From: Bacteroidales bacterium | GTDB lineage: Bacteria; Bacteroidota; Bacteroidia; Bacteroidales; UBA932 | Direction of reading: 5' to 3' | Length of the DNA: 64,000 bases | Assembly (NCBI GenBank): GCA_017630215.1 | Contig: JAGBVR010000009.1 | Span: 84,581-148,580 of the forward strand | In this document: positions 49,648 through 58,539 of the stretch, piece after piece | Layout of the letters: each line of letters starts with the position of its first letter | How positions within the stretch are numbered: position 1 is the stretch's first letter | Notes under the pieces: generated by a model | Told to the model about the DNA's origin: nothing | The model's database searches: none | The model's input: the letters and a program-made list of their open reading frames with translations, nothing else | Made by a program: the position numbers and the translations under genes

Positions 49648-51453
49648 ATGCTAAACGAAACGGAAATGAACGCTACATTGAACATAGGATACGAAGTAGA
49701 AAACTTCACAGTAGTGAAATACCTCAAGACATATGGACTGAATAATGCTGAAAGCTATAGGGTAACAGACTCAGAAGGTAATGATGCTATCATGAAACTC
49801 ATGATTGATGGATGCTCATCACTCGAATTCTCGCACGAAGTATGTGAACTCATCTCCCAGATCAGAGCTATGCCTTCTGTCAGGGAGCATGGAGTGATAA
49901 ATGTAGGTAGTATCGACTATAGGTTTGTGATAAGGGAATCTGTCGAAGGAGTAAAGCTGTCTGAACTGCTTGATATGGGAATCACCTACACATGGGAGGA
50001 GGCTGTGTCTATTGTCATGCAGGTACTCGATGCTCTCTCTATGCTTCATCGCAAGGGAGTATTCCATAATGATGTGAATCCTTGCAATGTAATTCTTGAT
50101 GATTTCACGGCGACACTCATCGGATTGACACATCTTTCTCCGGAAACACGTGGCCGAATCAACTTTGCCACGAAGGATCTGAATCCTTGGTATATGGCTC
50201 CGGAGACATTCAGAAGGATTTTCAATGCCAGGACGGACATCTTCTCGGCTGGTGCACTTCTGTATCGCCTTGTCTTTGGAATCGAGCCGTGGAGGAGGCC
50301 GGATATGGAAGTTTCTTCTGTCAGTGAACTGCGTGAGGTCAGAAGAAAACGAGTAGATGAAATATGCAGCGGAAATGCCAGGAGACAGCTTGACTGCAAC
50401 CAGAAATCGATTCTGGAAAAGATGCTGGCTCAGGACTATGAAGATCGTTACAGTTCGGTGGAAGAGGTGATGGAGGCTTTGTCATCTGGTCACTCGAAAG
50501 AGAATGATAGGTATGGGGGCAAGTTTGAAGAATCTCCTGGAGATGTTTCCAATGTGGAAAAAACTATCGGTAAAGAATCATCAGTTGCTGTAGAAATTGA
50601 GTTGAAACCAGGGAATGGTTTTGCCGATGTCGCCGGACTTGAGAATGTGAAGACCCTTCTTGCTGATGAGGTCATGTATGTGTTGAAGAATCCGGAGAAG
50701 GCGAAACAGTATAGGCTCAAGGCTCCCAACGGAATGCTTTTCTATGGCCCTCCAGGATGCGGTAAGACGTATGTGGTGGAGAAGTTCGCCCAGGAAGCAA
50801 GGCTGAACTTTGTCATGGTCAAGGCTTCGGATCTTGGAAGTATCTATATTCACGGCACTCAGGGAAAGATAAAGGAACTCTTTGACAAAGCTGCAGCGAA
50901 GGCTCCGACAGTTCTTTGTTTTGATGAGCTTGATGGAATGGTTCCCGACAGATCAAAGGTTACAAGTGAAGGTGCCGCGGGTGAGGTTAATGAGTTCCTA
51001 TCTCAGTTGAATAACTGCTCTGATAGAGGCATATTCGTGATAGGTACCACCAACAGACCGAATATGATAGATCCTGCGGTACTTAGAAGTGGCCGTATGG
51101 ACCACTTCATCTATATACCTATGCCGGATACCGAGGCTAGAAAGGAACTGTTCCGGATACATCTTGCAGATCGTCCGCAGACGGAGGACATTGATCTGGA
51201 AGCTTTGGCTGGTCTGACTGAAGGATATGTGGCAAGCGACATTGAACTCATTGTCAACAAGACAGCTCTTGCTGCAGCGAAGAAGGAAGTGCCTATAAGT
51301 CAGGAAATCCTTGAGGAGAGTATCCCGATGATAAGGAAGTCCGTATCGGAGTCTGACCGGGAGGCTTATGAGGCTGTGCAACAGCAGATGAAATCGAAGT
51401 CGCAGAAGACTGAGTGCAGAAGAATAGGATTTGTAACAGGACAATGTAAATAG
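49648..51453 (+). CDS. Protein kinase-like / AAA+ fusion
   Basis: 601 aa. Residues ~15-280 have a eukaryotic-type kinase fold: AIMKLMI (candidate Lys), FHNDVNPCNVILD (HRD-like Asp, ~140) and YMAPETF (APE). The DFG position reads IGLTH, so the Mg-binding Asp is missing and it may be a pseudokinase. Residues ~325-560 are an FtsH-like AAA+ core without the protease: FADVAGLENVK, Walker A YGPPGCGKTY (~365), the VLCFDELDG Walker B, GTTNRP and RSGRMD arginine fingers. The chain ends RRIGF plus seven residues. A membrane DUF697 protein follows at 7 nt. Inference: a substrate-remodelling ATPase controlled by the kinase-like domain. Confidence 0.85.
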   Translation: MLNETEMNATLNIGYEVENFTVVKYLKTYGLNNAESYRVTDSEGNDAIMKLMIDGCSSLEFSHEVCELISQIRAMPSVREHGVINVGSIDYRFVIRESVEGVKLSELLDMGITYTWEEAVSIVMQVLDALSMLHRKGVFHNDVNPCNVILDDFTATLIGLTHLSPETRGRINFATKDLNPWYMAPETFRRIFNARTDIFSAGALLYRLVFGIEPWRRPDMEVSSVSELREVRRKRVDEICSGNARRQLDCNQKSILEKMLAQDYEDRYSSVEEVMEALSSGHSKENDRYGGKFEESPGDVSNVEKTIGKESSVAVEIELKPGNGFADVAGLENVKTLLADEVMYVLKNPEKAKQYRLKAPNGMLFYGPPGCGKTYVVEKFAQEARLNFVMVKASDLGSIYIHGTQGKIKELFDKAAAKAPTVLCFDELDGMVPDRSKVTSEGAAGEVNEFLSQLNNCSDRGIFVIGTTNRPNMIDPAVLRSGRMDHFIYIPMPDTEARKELFRIHLADRPQTEDIDLEALAGLTEGYVASDIELIVNKTALAAAKKEVPISQEILEESIPMIRKSVSESDREAYEAVQQQMKSKSQKTECRRIGFVTGQCK

Positions 51454-51460
51454 TGCAATT

Positions 51461-52201
51461 ATGAAGAAATCTACAACAATCATCATTATGATTTCGCTTG
51501 TCACACTTGTCGTGATATGCGTTATCGGCAACATTATCACTGTAGCTGACAAGGTGGCACAACTGAGTCCCTGGCTTGGCTATGCATTCTATGCGGTTCT
51601 TCTTCTGCTGACAGCGGCGTTCATAGTATGGCCGACACTCAGGATTATCTTCACTCCGGAACTGGAACCTTCCGGTGAAATGATGTCCGATGAGGATAGG
51701 GAGAATGCTGACAGCCTGGTGAAGAAGTCTGCCCAGAATGTCTTTGTACTGACTACTGTATCACAGAATGGCGCACTTGATATATTTACATGCCTGAGCA
51801 TGAACATATCGATGATAAACAGACTTGTGGAATTTCGAGGCAAGCGTCCTTCCCTAGGGCAGATTCTCATGCTGTATGCTGCAGTGGCATCATCTTCTGT
51901 GCTAATCGCCTCTGCCGACGAGGCGTTGGATGACATCAACCTAAGTGAACTTCTTGGAATGTCAGGGATAAATGTCACAGGTGTTATTCTCAAGTCCATG
52001 ACCAACGGAATGCTGAATGCGCTGGTCACCATGCGCGTGGGTATGACTGCCCTCCGCTATCTGGAATTGGGCAGCCTTGAATTCAACAGGAACAAGCCTT
52101 CCATCCGAAAGGAAATACGAAGAAAGGCTATGTCGCGTATGCCGGCAGTTGTGGCAATGGGCATAAAGAATGGCATTCTGGGAATCAGGAATATATTCTG
52201 A
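51461..52201 (+). CDS. DUF697-type membrane protein
   Basis: 246 aa. Two N-terminal membrane segments (residues ~6-28 and ~38-60), a short cytoplasmic loop, then a DUF697-like hydrophobic region (GALDIFTCLSMNISMINRLVE, ILMLYAAVASSSVLIASADEAL, GMLNALVTMRVGMTALRY) and a basic C-terminus. DUF697 domains occur in membrane-linked GTPase and YcjF-type proteins, and the function is poorly known. It lies 7 nt after the kinase-AAA+ gene, so it could anchor that ATPase to the membrane. Confidence 0.7.
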   Translation: MKKSTTIIIMISLVTLVVICVIGNIITVADKVAQLSPWLGYAFYAVLLLLTAAFIVWPTLRIIFTPELEPSGEMMSDEDRENADSLVKKSAQNVFVLTTVSQNGALDIFTCLSMNISMINRLVEFRGKRPSLGQILMLYAAVASSSVLIASADEALDDINLSELLGMSGINVTGVILKSMTNGMLNALVTMRVGMTALRYLELGSLEFNRNKPSIRKEIRRKAMSRMPAVVAMGIKNGILGIRNIF

Positions 52202-52256
52202 GTATGAATTGATAGAAATTCTACCTTGTCGAGTCAATATAAGAAAGTATTTCGAT

Positions 52257-53009
52257 ATGAAAGTTATAGAAAAATTATTCAGTAAAATGGACGGAGACGA
52301 CGATTTGCCGAAGCTCGCCAAACAAAAGAAGATATGCTATCTTGGTTACCATAATGCTGAGTTCGCCTCCTTGAAGGATGCCGTGCGTTATTTCAAAAAG
52401 GATGGATATGGGCTGGAGTATAGGGTCCCGGAGATGCTCCAGTATAACATATGCTACAGAGACTACCTTAGGGAAAATGGACTCGAGAACCTTCTGAAGA
52501 GAATCATAAGTGATGTTCCGGAATTGGTGAAAGAAGAGAAGACTATTCAAAGCATTATTGAATGGTATGGTAGGGAAGGTAAGAAATTAGCTGGATATGA
52601 TATCCAATGCTATAACATCAAGAAAACAATAACAGTTCTTGGACATGAATTTCACGGACTGGAGGATGTCATAGCGCACAGGACTGCCTATGGACGTATA
52701 GGATATTCTGATTTAAGCATCAATCGCTGTATCCCTAAGAAACATAAATCAGGATTGTATGTGTCTGAGTTCTATGCAAGCTATCCGATCTTTGACTCAT
52801 ATGATATCGGAGATGACAGGACTTATCAGAATTATGTCTTCACCAATGAACCCATTGATGACACCAGGTTGAAGGAGATATCAGAGATTCGTCACAACTA
52901 TAACTACTGTATGGTGCATGAGAATATTCCGGAGCATCTCCTGCCGATACTCTACTATCGGGGAGATGGGGACTATATGATTCTGGCACAGAAAAAGAGA
53001 GGAATATGA
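52257..53009 (+). CDS. Hypothetical protein in the kinase-AAA+ operon
   Basis: 250 aa from ATG 52257; an in-frame start at 52170 would overlap the DUF697 gene by 32 nt. No known domain. It is soluble, with a helical region (LENLLKRIISDVPELVKEEK) and a beta-rich C-terminal half rich in Tyr, Cys and Gly (VLGHEFHGLEDVIAHRTAYG; YNYCMVHENIPEHLL). As the third gene after the kinase-AAA+ and membrane proteins it may be a substrate or regulator of that set. Confidence 0.55.
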   Translation: MKVIEKLFSKMDGDDDLPKLAKQKKICYLGYHNAEFASLKDAVRYFKKDGYGLEYRVPEMLQYNICYRDYLRENGLENLLKRIISDVPELVKEEKTIQSIIEWYGREGKKLAGYDIQCYNIKKTITVLGHEFHGLEDVIAHRTAYGRIGYSDLSINRCIPKKHKSGLYVSEFYASYPIFDSYDIGDDRTYQNYVFTNEPIDDTRLKEISEIRHNYNYCMVHENIPEHLLPILYYRGDGDYMILAQKKRGI

Positions 53010-53279
53010 AACATGGAATCATCAGTGTCACATCGGATGTTATTGCGCTGACAGCCTCGTTATATCTTTTGAACGCGACTCTCTATCCTTTCTTAGAAAA
53101 GTTATGTGGGACTCGATATCAGTCGTTATGTTCAGCTGTAGTATGATGGGATGATGCGAATTCTCGAACAGAATAACGAGAAGATGGAGATGTTGTTTCC
53201 CAAAGAATAGAAATATAGTATCTTTATTGAGTCCTTTTCAGAGTAACTGGACAACAGATAATTAAATAACAAGCTGATA

Positions 53280-54032
53280 ATGGAATACCGATACAATAAA
53301 CTGCCCGAATTGGGGAAAGGCAATAAGCGTAAGCATCTGGTGGTTCTGACTGGAGCAGGAATAAGTGTGGAGAGCGGTCTTACGACTTTCAGAAAATCCG
53401 ACGATAGCCTCTGGGGTAAGTATGACTTTCAGAAACTGTCCAGTGTAGGATGCTTTCAGGAGGATCCGGAGGCGGTTCTCGAGTTTTATAACATGCGTCG
53501 TAGCCGCCTTCTGGAGGTAGAGCCGAACCATGCCCACAAGCTTCTTGTAGAACTTGAGAAGTGGTATGATGTGACGGTCATCACTCAGAATGTGGATGAC
53601 CTCCATGAACGGGCCGGAAGCTCCAATATCGTGCACCTGCATGGTGAACTGACCAAGGTGACATCATCAATTCACCGGAACGATCCTGCCTGTATCAAGG
53701 AACTTCCGCTGGATGTACCTATCCGGATGGGAGACAAGGCAGCAGATGGTTCGCAGCTTCGACCGTATGTAGTATGGTTCGGAGAGTTCGTAAACAATTA
53801 TGAGATGGCGGCAAGAATAGTCAGAAGTGCGGATATATTTGTCGTCATCGGAACATCACTGACGGTGACACCGGCAGCGGACCTGATCAAGTGTCCTCAT
53901 TATGACGTTCCTAAGTTCATTATCGATCCATGCGAACCGTTTGATCCATATGATGACAATTATCCGGAAGGATATGTGCACATCCGTGAGGCTGCAACAT
54001 CGGGAATTGAGACATTTATAGACCGGCTGTGA
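53280..54032 (+). CDS. Sirtuin (Sir2 family) protein
   Basis: 250 aa. NAD-binding motifs: LTGAGISVESGL (residues ~24-35), FRKSDDSLW, TQNVDDLHERAG near 100, the catalytic His in IVHLHGEL near 120, and VIGTSLTVTPAAD near 200. The usual zinc cysteines between HLHG and the following strand are absent, as in many bacterial Sir2 proteins. It can remove acyl groups from lysine or, in defence-type proteins, break down NAD+. It is followed by a DSP-type phosphatase, and a second Sir2 lies on the other strand at 57080-57817. Confidence 0.85.
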   Translation: MEYRYNKLPELGKGNKRKHLVVLTGAGISVESGLTTFRKSDDSLWGKYDFQKLSSVGCFQEDPEAVLEFYNMRRSRLLEVEPNHAHKLLVELEKWYDVTVITQNVDDLHERAGSSNIVHLHGELTKVTSSIHRNDPACIKELPLDVPIRMGDKAADGSQLRPYVVWFGEFVNNYEMAARIVRSADIFVVIGTSLTVTPAADLIKCPHYDVPKFIIDPCEPFDPYDDNYPEGYVHIREAATSGIETFIDRL

Positions 54033-54076
54033 CAACAGATTGTGTCGTATTCTGTAACGACTCGGACGGATTAACC

Positions 54077-54715
54077 ATGGGAAATAAGCCTATAATAAAT
54101 TCATATTGTGCTGCCGATAGACTTTATGCCGGTGAATATCCCGGCGATAAGAGTGCTGATAAGGCGAAGGAAAAGCTGGCGGCATTCTGCTCTTTCGGAA
54201 TCACGCATTTCATCGACCTTACCGAGGAAGGTGAGCTTGAACCATATGCTCACCTTCTGCCGGAAGGAGTAGTGCATCGCAGGTTTCCTATTGCGGATGT
54301 ATCTGTGCCGGAGAGTCACGATGATGTGACGGATCTTCTTGTATATATTGACCAGGTTCTTTCTTCTTCCGAAGCTTCAAAGGTGTATGTTCATTGCTGG
54401 GGTGGGGTAGGACGTACCGGAACGATCATCGGATGTTACTATGTTCATAAAGGATATGGTTTCGTGTCTGCTCTGGGTAGACTGCGTGAAAGTTTCAAGC
54501 AGTGTCCTAAGTCAGAAAGAAGCAATTCGCCGGAAACTCTCGAGCAGGAAAAATTTTTAGCGGATTATGCCATGATTCGTGGTTCGCGGATCGGTAGCGG
54601 CTGGGTAGGAGAAGAGGCCTTGCCGGAGTTTTATAAGAAGGATCTCGAGCTTCATGAGGTGATCATCCATGTGGCAGATGATCTTTACGAAGGGAAAGTA
54701 AGTAAATATCATTGA
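54077..54715 (+). CDS. Dual-specificity/tyrosine phosphatase-like protein
   Basis: 212 aa from ATG 54077; a GTG at 54029 overlaps the Sir2 stop and is a possible coupled start. The active-site loop is VHCWGGVGRTGT (C-x5-R-T) near residue 120 with a general acid region upstream (IADVSVPES). The C-terminal ~70 residues are not conserved. These enzymes dephosphorylate Tyr/Ser/Thr or other phosphate esters. It is probably co-transcribed with the Sir2 gene, and may act on targets of the kinase-like gene upstream. Confidence 0.8.
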   Translation: MGNKPIINSYCAADRLYAGEYPGDKSADKAKEKLAAFCSFGITHFIDLTEEGELEPYAHLLPEGVVHRRFPIADVSVPESHDDVTDLLVYIDQVLSSSEASKVYVHCWGGVGRTGTIIGCYYVHKGYGFVSALGRLRESFKQCPKSERSNSPETLEQEKFLADYAMIRGSRIGSGWVGEEALPEFYKKDLELHEVIIHVADDLYEGKVSKYH

Positions 54716-54717
54716 TA

Positions 54718-54742
54718 GGGCAGACGATTCGTCCGGCTGCCC
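54718..54742 (+). terminator. Possible terminator
   Basis: GGGCAG/CTGCCC stem with an inner ACG/CGT pairing after the phosphatase stop; only a weak T-rich tail follows. Confidence 0.4.
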
Positions 54743-54764
54743 TGTCATTCAAAAAGATTCAGAA

Positions 54765-54929
54765 ATGTTTAGAAATTTAAGAATGAGATGGGAGCTGCGA
54801 CGAGGTCGTGCTCTCGATATATGGTCGGCAGGAGATTATCCTGCAGATGTGCTGTCAAATCTTTGCGGCGATAGAATCAGATTGGATGGGGTAGAATGCA
54901 CATCCGGTTTATTGTACCAGCTCGTCTGA
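54765..54929 (+). pseudogene. NADAR-like N-terminal fragment
   Basis: 54 codons from ATG 54765. The frame reads WELRRGRALDIWSAGDYPAD then LSNLCGDRIRLDGVEC, the opening of NADAR-superfamily proteins (LSNF-x-F-x-D-G-V pattern before the S-x-E/M-E-x-x-x-Q motif). Homology stops near 54905, where the E-x-x-x-Q part should begin, and a stop follows. The rest of the gene is missing and the convergent 54909-55355 gene begins there, so this is a remnant at a recombination junction. Confidence 0.55.
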
Positions 54930-55355
54930 TGCTATATCGATCAGATGATCAATATAACTATACTCGCCGATGTGATTCTCAAACTGATCTTTGTATTTTC
55001 TCCCGACTTCCAGTATTCTTAGTGGAGTGGCTTTGTATTTATAAAGCAGTTTCAAGGCCTGAATGCCCCCATAGATTGCTAGTGCAGCTAAGATGAGGGC
55101 ACCAATTCCCCCGGCAATAAAAGCTGTAAGAGCGGCAATGAATGCAATTGGGCCTAAGACTAAAATCGCGCATACTGCTACAAATGCCGGCCATCCTAAT
55201 TCAAAAAGTTTTATGAGGATCGGGTAGAAGTCTCTGACAGAATGAGGAACTCCTAATAGTTCCACGATCGGCTTCATGTGTTTATTTAGACTTTTTGTAT
55301 TTGCCGTATCCAAAACAGCAATCATAAAAGCACCAAAATTGTTGTATTTACTCAT
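54909..55355 (-). CDS. Membrane protein of unknown function
   Basis: 148 aa. Two central membrane segments (residues ~55-75 and ~80-103, rich in Ala/Ile/Gly) separate a helical N-terminus (AVLDTANTKSLNKHMKPIVELLG) from a C-terminal amphipathic region (KATPLRILEVGRKYKDQFE). No known family. Its 3' end overlaps the broken NADAR-like fragment on the other strand. It might form membrane pores or be a small anchor; there is no evidence for either. Confidence 0.6.
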   Translation of the reverse strand: MSKYNNFGAFMIAVLDTANTKSLNKHMKPIVELLGVPHSVRDFYPILIKLFELGWPAFVAVCAILVLGPIAFIAALTAFIAGGIGALILAALAIYGGIQALKLLYKYKATPLRILEVGRKYKDQFENHIGEYSYIDHLIDIASDELVQ

Positions 55356-55390
55356 AGGTTATTATAGATTTGTGTGGTTAGATTCCAGAA

Positions 55391-55426
55391 GTTCGATAAA
55401 GTTATTAATTATTTTCTTTATCGAAC
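55391..55426. terminator. Inverted repeat between two leftward genes
   Basis: 11-bp perfect stem GTTCGATAAAG/CTTTATCGAAC (55391-55401 with 55416-55426). It lies between the WG-repeat gene's stop and the next gene on the minus strand; the T-run is missing, so it may be a terminator or a mRNA processing hairpin. Confidence 0.45.
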
Positions 55427-55460
55427 CTCCCTTAATACAAATTTCTATTTGTGCTGTGTG

Positions 55461-56546
55461 TTAATCATATTTGCTACCATTAATATCAAAAACCACACTC
55501 TCAATGTTCTCCAATCCCAGCGACGCTTTAATCATATCCTTTGATATCATTTCGACCGAATCATATATAGCCGGTATGATAATCTTGCCGCTTCTGGTGT
55601 CCAGAACTCCATGATAATAACAATCGACCTCGTAATCTACAAGGTACGGGTGTGTTGCATATTCGCTTTCTGACTCCGGATGATATTCTGTTACATATCT
55701 GAGCGGATAAGTAATGTCCACAATGAACGGTTCAATGGTCTCTCCAGACACTGTCATAAGCTGCTTGATTCCGTCCTTGCGTATGAATACTCCTTCAAGT
55801 CCGGCATCGTAGAAGATTTCATCGTACTTGATCTCGAAGACTTCCTTGCCATTCATATCATACATTCCCCAATGTTTTCCGTTTCGTACCTTTATAAGCC
55901 CATTGTCATACGGGTAGTTGACAGAATCATACTCCAAAGGCAGTATCCAATTGCCGTTCTTGTCGATTGCTCCTTTTTTCCCTGAGGAGGTGTGGGTCAG
56001 CACGCATAATCCGTTCTCAAACGAGTAATATCCCTCTTTCCAGTCTATGTCCATCATCGGAATCTTAAGCTCGCCATTTTTGTCAATGAATCCAACCTTG
56101 TGCTCAGCATCAGCAACGGCAGCAAGACCTTCGTTGAAGTCCCAGACCTTTTCGTAAGCTGCCGGTATTACAATCTTTCCGGAGATTGTACTGAGGAAAC
56201 CCCATTTGCCGTCAAGAGACTGATATGAGGTGAGGGTGTCATCTGTCATCGGGCATGAGTCCACAAACTTGAGTTTCTTGCTGAGCCTCTTGTCGCCGTG
56301 GCATTCATACAGGCGGCAGGTACCATCAGTATAATACCTTGCCTTCACATTGTCTGAGATATATTCGATATCATAAGAGTCATCATCGAACAAATCCCAC
56401 ATCCACTCGCCGAGTTCACAAATTAGTCCGTAAGCCATTCCGACGGCGATAACGATAACTCCTGAACGCCATGCGAAGTTGAACGGTTTCTTCATCTTAT
56501 CCCATATCTGGACAAGAGTCATTTCCTTGATTTCCTTGAATTTCAT
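55461..56546 (-). CDS. Membrane-anchored WG-repeat protein
   Basis: 361 aa. Residues ~23-43 (WRSGVIVIAVGMAYGLICEL) form one membrane segment; the rest is a chain of WG-type repeats, for example GKWGFLSTISGKIVIPAAYEK, HKVGFIDKNGELKIP, GKKGAIDKNGNWILP and GKHWGMYDMNGKEV, plus a last one ending VIIPAIYD-like. WG-repeats are thought to form protein-binding solenoids. The charge pattern around the single segment is not decisive, so the side of the membrane on which the repeats lie is unclear. The 17445-18089 protein has a similar but soluble repeat set. Confidence 0.8.
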   Translation of the reverse strand: MKFKEIKEMTLVQIWDKMKKPFNFAWRSGVIVIAVGMAYGLICELGEWMWDLFDDDSYDIEYISDNVKARYYTDGTCRLYECHGDKRLSKKLKFVDSCPMTDDTLTSYQSLDGKWGFLSTISGKIVIPAAYEKVWDFNEGLAAVADAEHKVGFIDKNGELKIPMMDIDWKEGYYSFENGLCVLTHTSSGKKGAIDKNGNWILPLEYDSVNYPYDNGLIKVRNGKHWGMYDMNGKEVFEIKYDEIFYDAGLEGVFIRKDGIKQLMTVSGETIEPFIVDITYPLRYVTEYHPESESEYATHPYLVDYEVDCYYHGVLDTRSGKIIIPAIYDSVEMISKDMIKASLGLENIESVVFDINGSKYD

Positions 56547-56741
56547 ATCGAAGTTTGTTTTCTGTTACATAAGCATAGAGTAGACTGTTTAGATAATATA
56601 TCACCTGACGTGGAACTTATCTGATGGTGAGGGGGTTCATCATCTGCGTCATTTGGTGTAGGTGATTCATGGTATAGTATTGATAATCAGCGAGTTTGTT
56701 TGTGGTAGACGGTGCTTCTGTCTTGATCGTCATATAAATGA

Positions 56742-57083
56742 CTATCTAAGTATCACTTCGTATTCAATGCCTTTGTTATCGCAGAATCGCTCAAAACTAT
56801 GCCATACATTGCTGCCATAGCGATTCCAGAATCTCTTGTGCAGCCTGTACATGAATGTCTCTGGGTCATGGGTCTGGAACTTCATCATCAGCTTCTGGGT
56901 CTGCTCCTCGTCAAACAGCATGTACAGCTCCTCATCCTCTCCACCGGTGAACATCTGTGATATCATGTAGAACTTGCGTCCTTTGAAATAGGCATGCACG
57001 ATGGTGCAGATGTAATCTTCAGGGATATTCGGACTCAGTTCGCGGTACAGGTCCTTAGGTTTCAGTATGTCTGGCTTCTTCAT
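56742..57083 (-). CDS. Small hypothetical protein coupled to Sir2
   Basis: 113 aa, no known domain. It has a basic N-terminus, two beta segments (YICTIVHAYFKGRKFYMIS), an acidic stretch (GGEDEELYMLFDEEQTQ) and a helix with aromatic residues (FMYRLHKRFWNRYG). Its ATG overlaps the stop of the Sir2 gene (ATGA), so both proteins are made together. It could be a regulator or partner of the sirtuin. No family can be given. Confidence 0.55.
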   Translation of the reverse strand: MKKPDILKPKDLYRELSPNIPEDYICTIVHAYFKGRKFYMISQMFTGGEDEELYMLFDEEQTQKLMMKFQTHDPETFMYRLHKRFWNRYGSNVWHSFERFCDNKGIEYEVILR

Positions 57084-57817
57084 TGCGATATTGTCTTTTG
57101 AAGTAACGTTTCTTCCACTATCTTCATTCCTTTAGATGCTGTAAGCTTCAGATGAACGTAGGTATGCTTTATAGGGAATGGCGGTTCAGCGGGATCTATC
57201 ACGACAAGTGATGCTTCCTCCCTGAGTTCTTCGACCATCTCAGCAGCAGGGGATACTTTGAGCGAGCAGCCGACTATGACCATCATGTCCGCCTCCCGTA
57301 TGGCCTGAACGGCAGATTTCCATATATCGTATTGTAGATCCTCGTTGAAGAATATGACATATGGTCGTATCTGCGATCCGTCCGGAGCCTTATCGCCGAT
57401 TCTGATGTCAGGATTTTTCGGATCGATGTCAATCGGGACATAAGGATGCAGGGTTGACGCATTCTTCAGGGCTTCGCCGTGAAGGTGGATGACTTTCGAG
57501 GAACCGGCTCTCTGATGGAAGTCGTCCCCGTTCTGAGTAATGACGGTTACCTCAAAGTCCTTCTCTAATCTGGCTGTTACATAGTGTGCCTCGTTTGGAT
57601 TCAGAGAAAGGATCTGTCTTCGGATGGGGTTGATGAAGTCCAGCACTGCCTGCCTTCTTTCCTTGCAGTCTGATCGGCGTCCGCAGTACCAGGCCTTGTA
57701 GTCCGCTACCTTCTCCGGATCGATCGATTCCCATATTCCACCATCTCCGCGGAAAGTCGGCAGGCCGCTTTCCCGGGATATGCCTGCGCCGGTAAATATC
57801 ACTATCTTTTTCTTCAT
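57080..57817 (-). CDS. Sirtuin (Sir2 family) protein
   Basis: 245 aa. Motifs: FTGAGISRESGLPTFRG (residues ~8-24, the canonical GAGxS-x-x-S-G-I/L-P-x-F-R), TQNGDDFHQRAG near 95, catalytic His in VIHLHGEAL near 112, and VGCSLKVSPAAEMV near 195. Zinc cysteines are absent. The canonical GLPTFRG suggests a more typical deacylase than the Sir2 at 53280-54032. The LMW-PTP and PP2C genes lie upstream on the same strand, and a small unknown gene overlaps its 3' end. Confidence 0.85.
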   Translation of the reverse strand: MKKKIVIFTGAGISRESGLPTFRGDGGIWESIDPEKVADYKAWYCGRRSDCKERRQAVLDFINPIRRQILSLNPNEAHYVTARLEKDFEVTVITQNGDDFHQRAGSSKVIHLHGEALKNASTLHPYVPIDIDPKNPDIRIGDKAPDGSQIRPYVIFFNEDLQYDIWKSAVQAIREADMMVIVGCSLKVSPAAEMVEELREEASLVVIDPAEPPFPIKHTYVHLKLTASKGMKIVEETLLQKTISQ

Positions 57818-58088
57818 ATGATATATAGATTCGTCTAAATATAATTTCTAGCATGGGCCTATTCTAGAAATTTTTTGTGAAGTAAATCAAGGCGTCATTC
57901 AGGTGATCTGATAGATTTTTGAAATGGCTGGGCTCTATGTCAATATCAGATCAACTAAATCGAGATATATCCGGACGAAAACTATCACGAAAATTGAAGA
58001 ATCTGTAGAAAACCTGTGGCACCTCTCAGTGTGTCCATATGAAATCGCTATCAAGGTCGATGACTTCTGTTTTCATCGGTATGTTGTT

Positions 58089-58538
58089 TTATCTTCCAAT
58101 CTTTGTCGCGATTGCCTCACAGGCATTCTCAATGGTGTCCAGCACGCTGTTATAGAAGTCCTTCGGGCGACAGGTCGGATCATAGATGACTCCGGATGAG
58201 TCAAGTGCATACTTCATCAGCAGATGAATCCTTGAATGGAAATATGCAGGTAATATTCCCTTCATGTAGTCAACATGATGCGGTTCCATGCAGAGAATCA
58301 GATCCGACTCAATTCCTGAAAAGTAATCAGCCCTCTTAGTCTTTCCCGTTATTTCATAACCTCTTTCAGCTGCGACCTCAAGCATCATTGCATCGCGGTC
58401 AAGCCCATCAGTCGCACCTGTCCCGGCAGACAAGACTTCCACAGACTTAAGCCCTGCGTCATTCAGTTTCTTATTCAGGACTCCCTCAGCAAGAGGGGAG
58501 CGAGTCATATTTCCAGTACATATGAGCAATATCCTCAT
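58089..58538 (-). CDS. Low-molecular-weight protein tyrosine phosphatase
   Basis: 149 aa from ATG 58538; that ATG overlaps the phosphatase PP2C region by a few bases (2-nt gap after its stop at 58540). P-loop LLICTGNMTRSPLAEG (C-x5-R-S, Cys near residue 7), and the general acid in IYDPTCRP near 125. It lacks the extra cysteines of arsenate reductases, so it is more likely a Tyr or Ser/Thr phosphatase. It follows the PP2C gene directly, suggesting a phosphatase module. Confidence 0.85.
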   Translation of the reverse strand: MRILLICTGNMTRSPLAEGVLNKKLNDAGLKSVEVLSAGTGATDGLDRDAMMLEVAAERGYEITGKTKRADYFSGIESDLILCMEPHHVDYMKGILPAYFHSRIHLLMKYALDSSGVIYDPTCRPKDFYNSVLDTIENACEAIATKIGR

Positions 58539-58539
58539 A

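Noticed and set aside
53132-53220. Possible short coding remnant before the first Sir2 gene
   Set aside because: Only a 19-codon frame is open and no family resemblance could be shown.
57924-58199. 91-codon frame between the Sir2 and LMW-PTP genes
   Set aside because: Its second half is antisense to the phosphatase gene and no family could be recognised.
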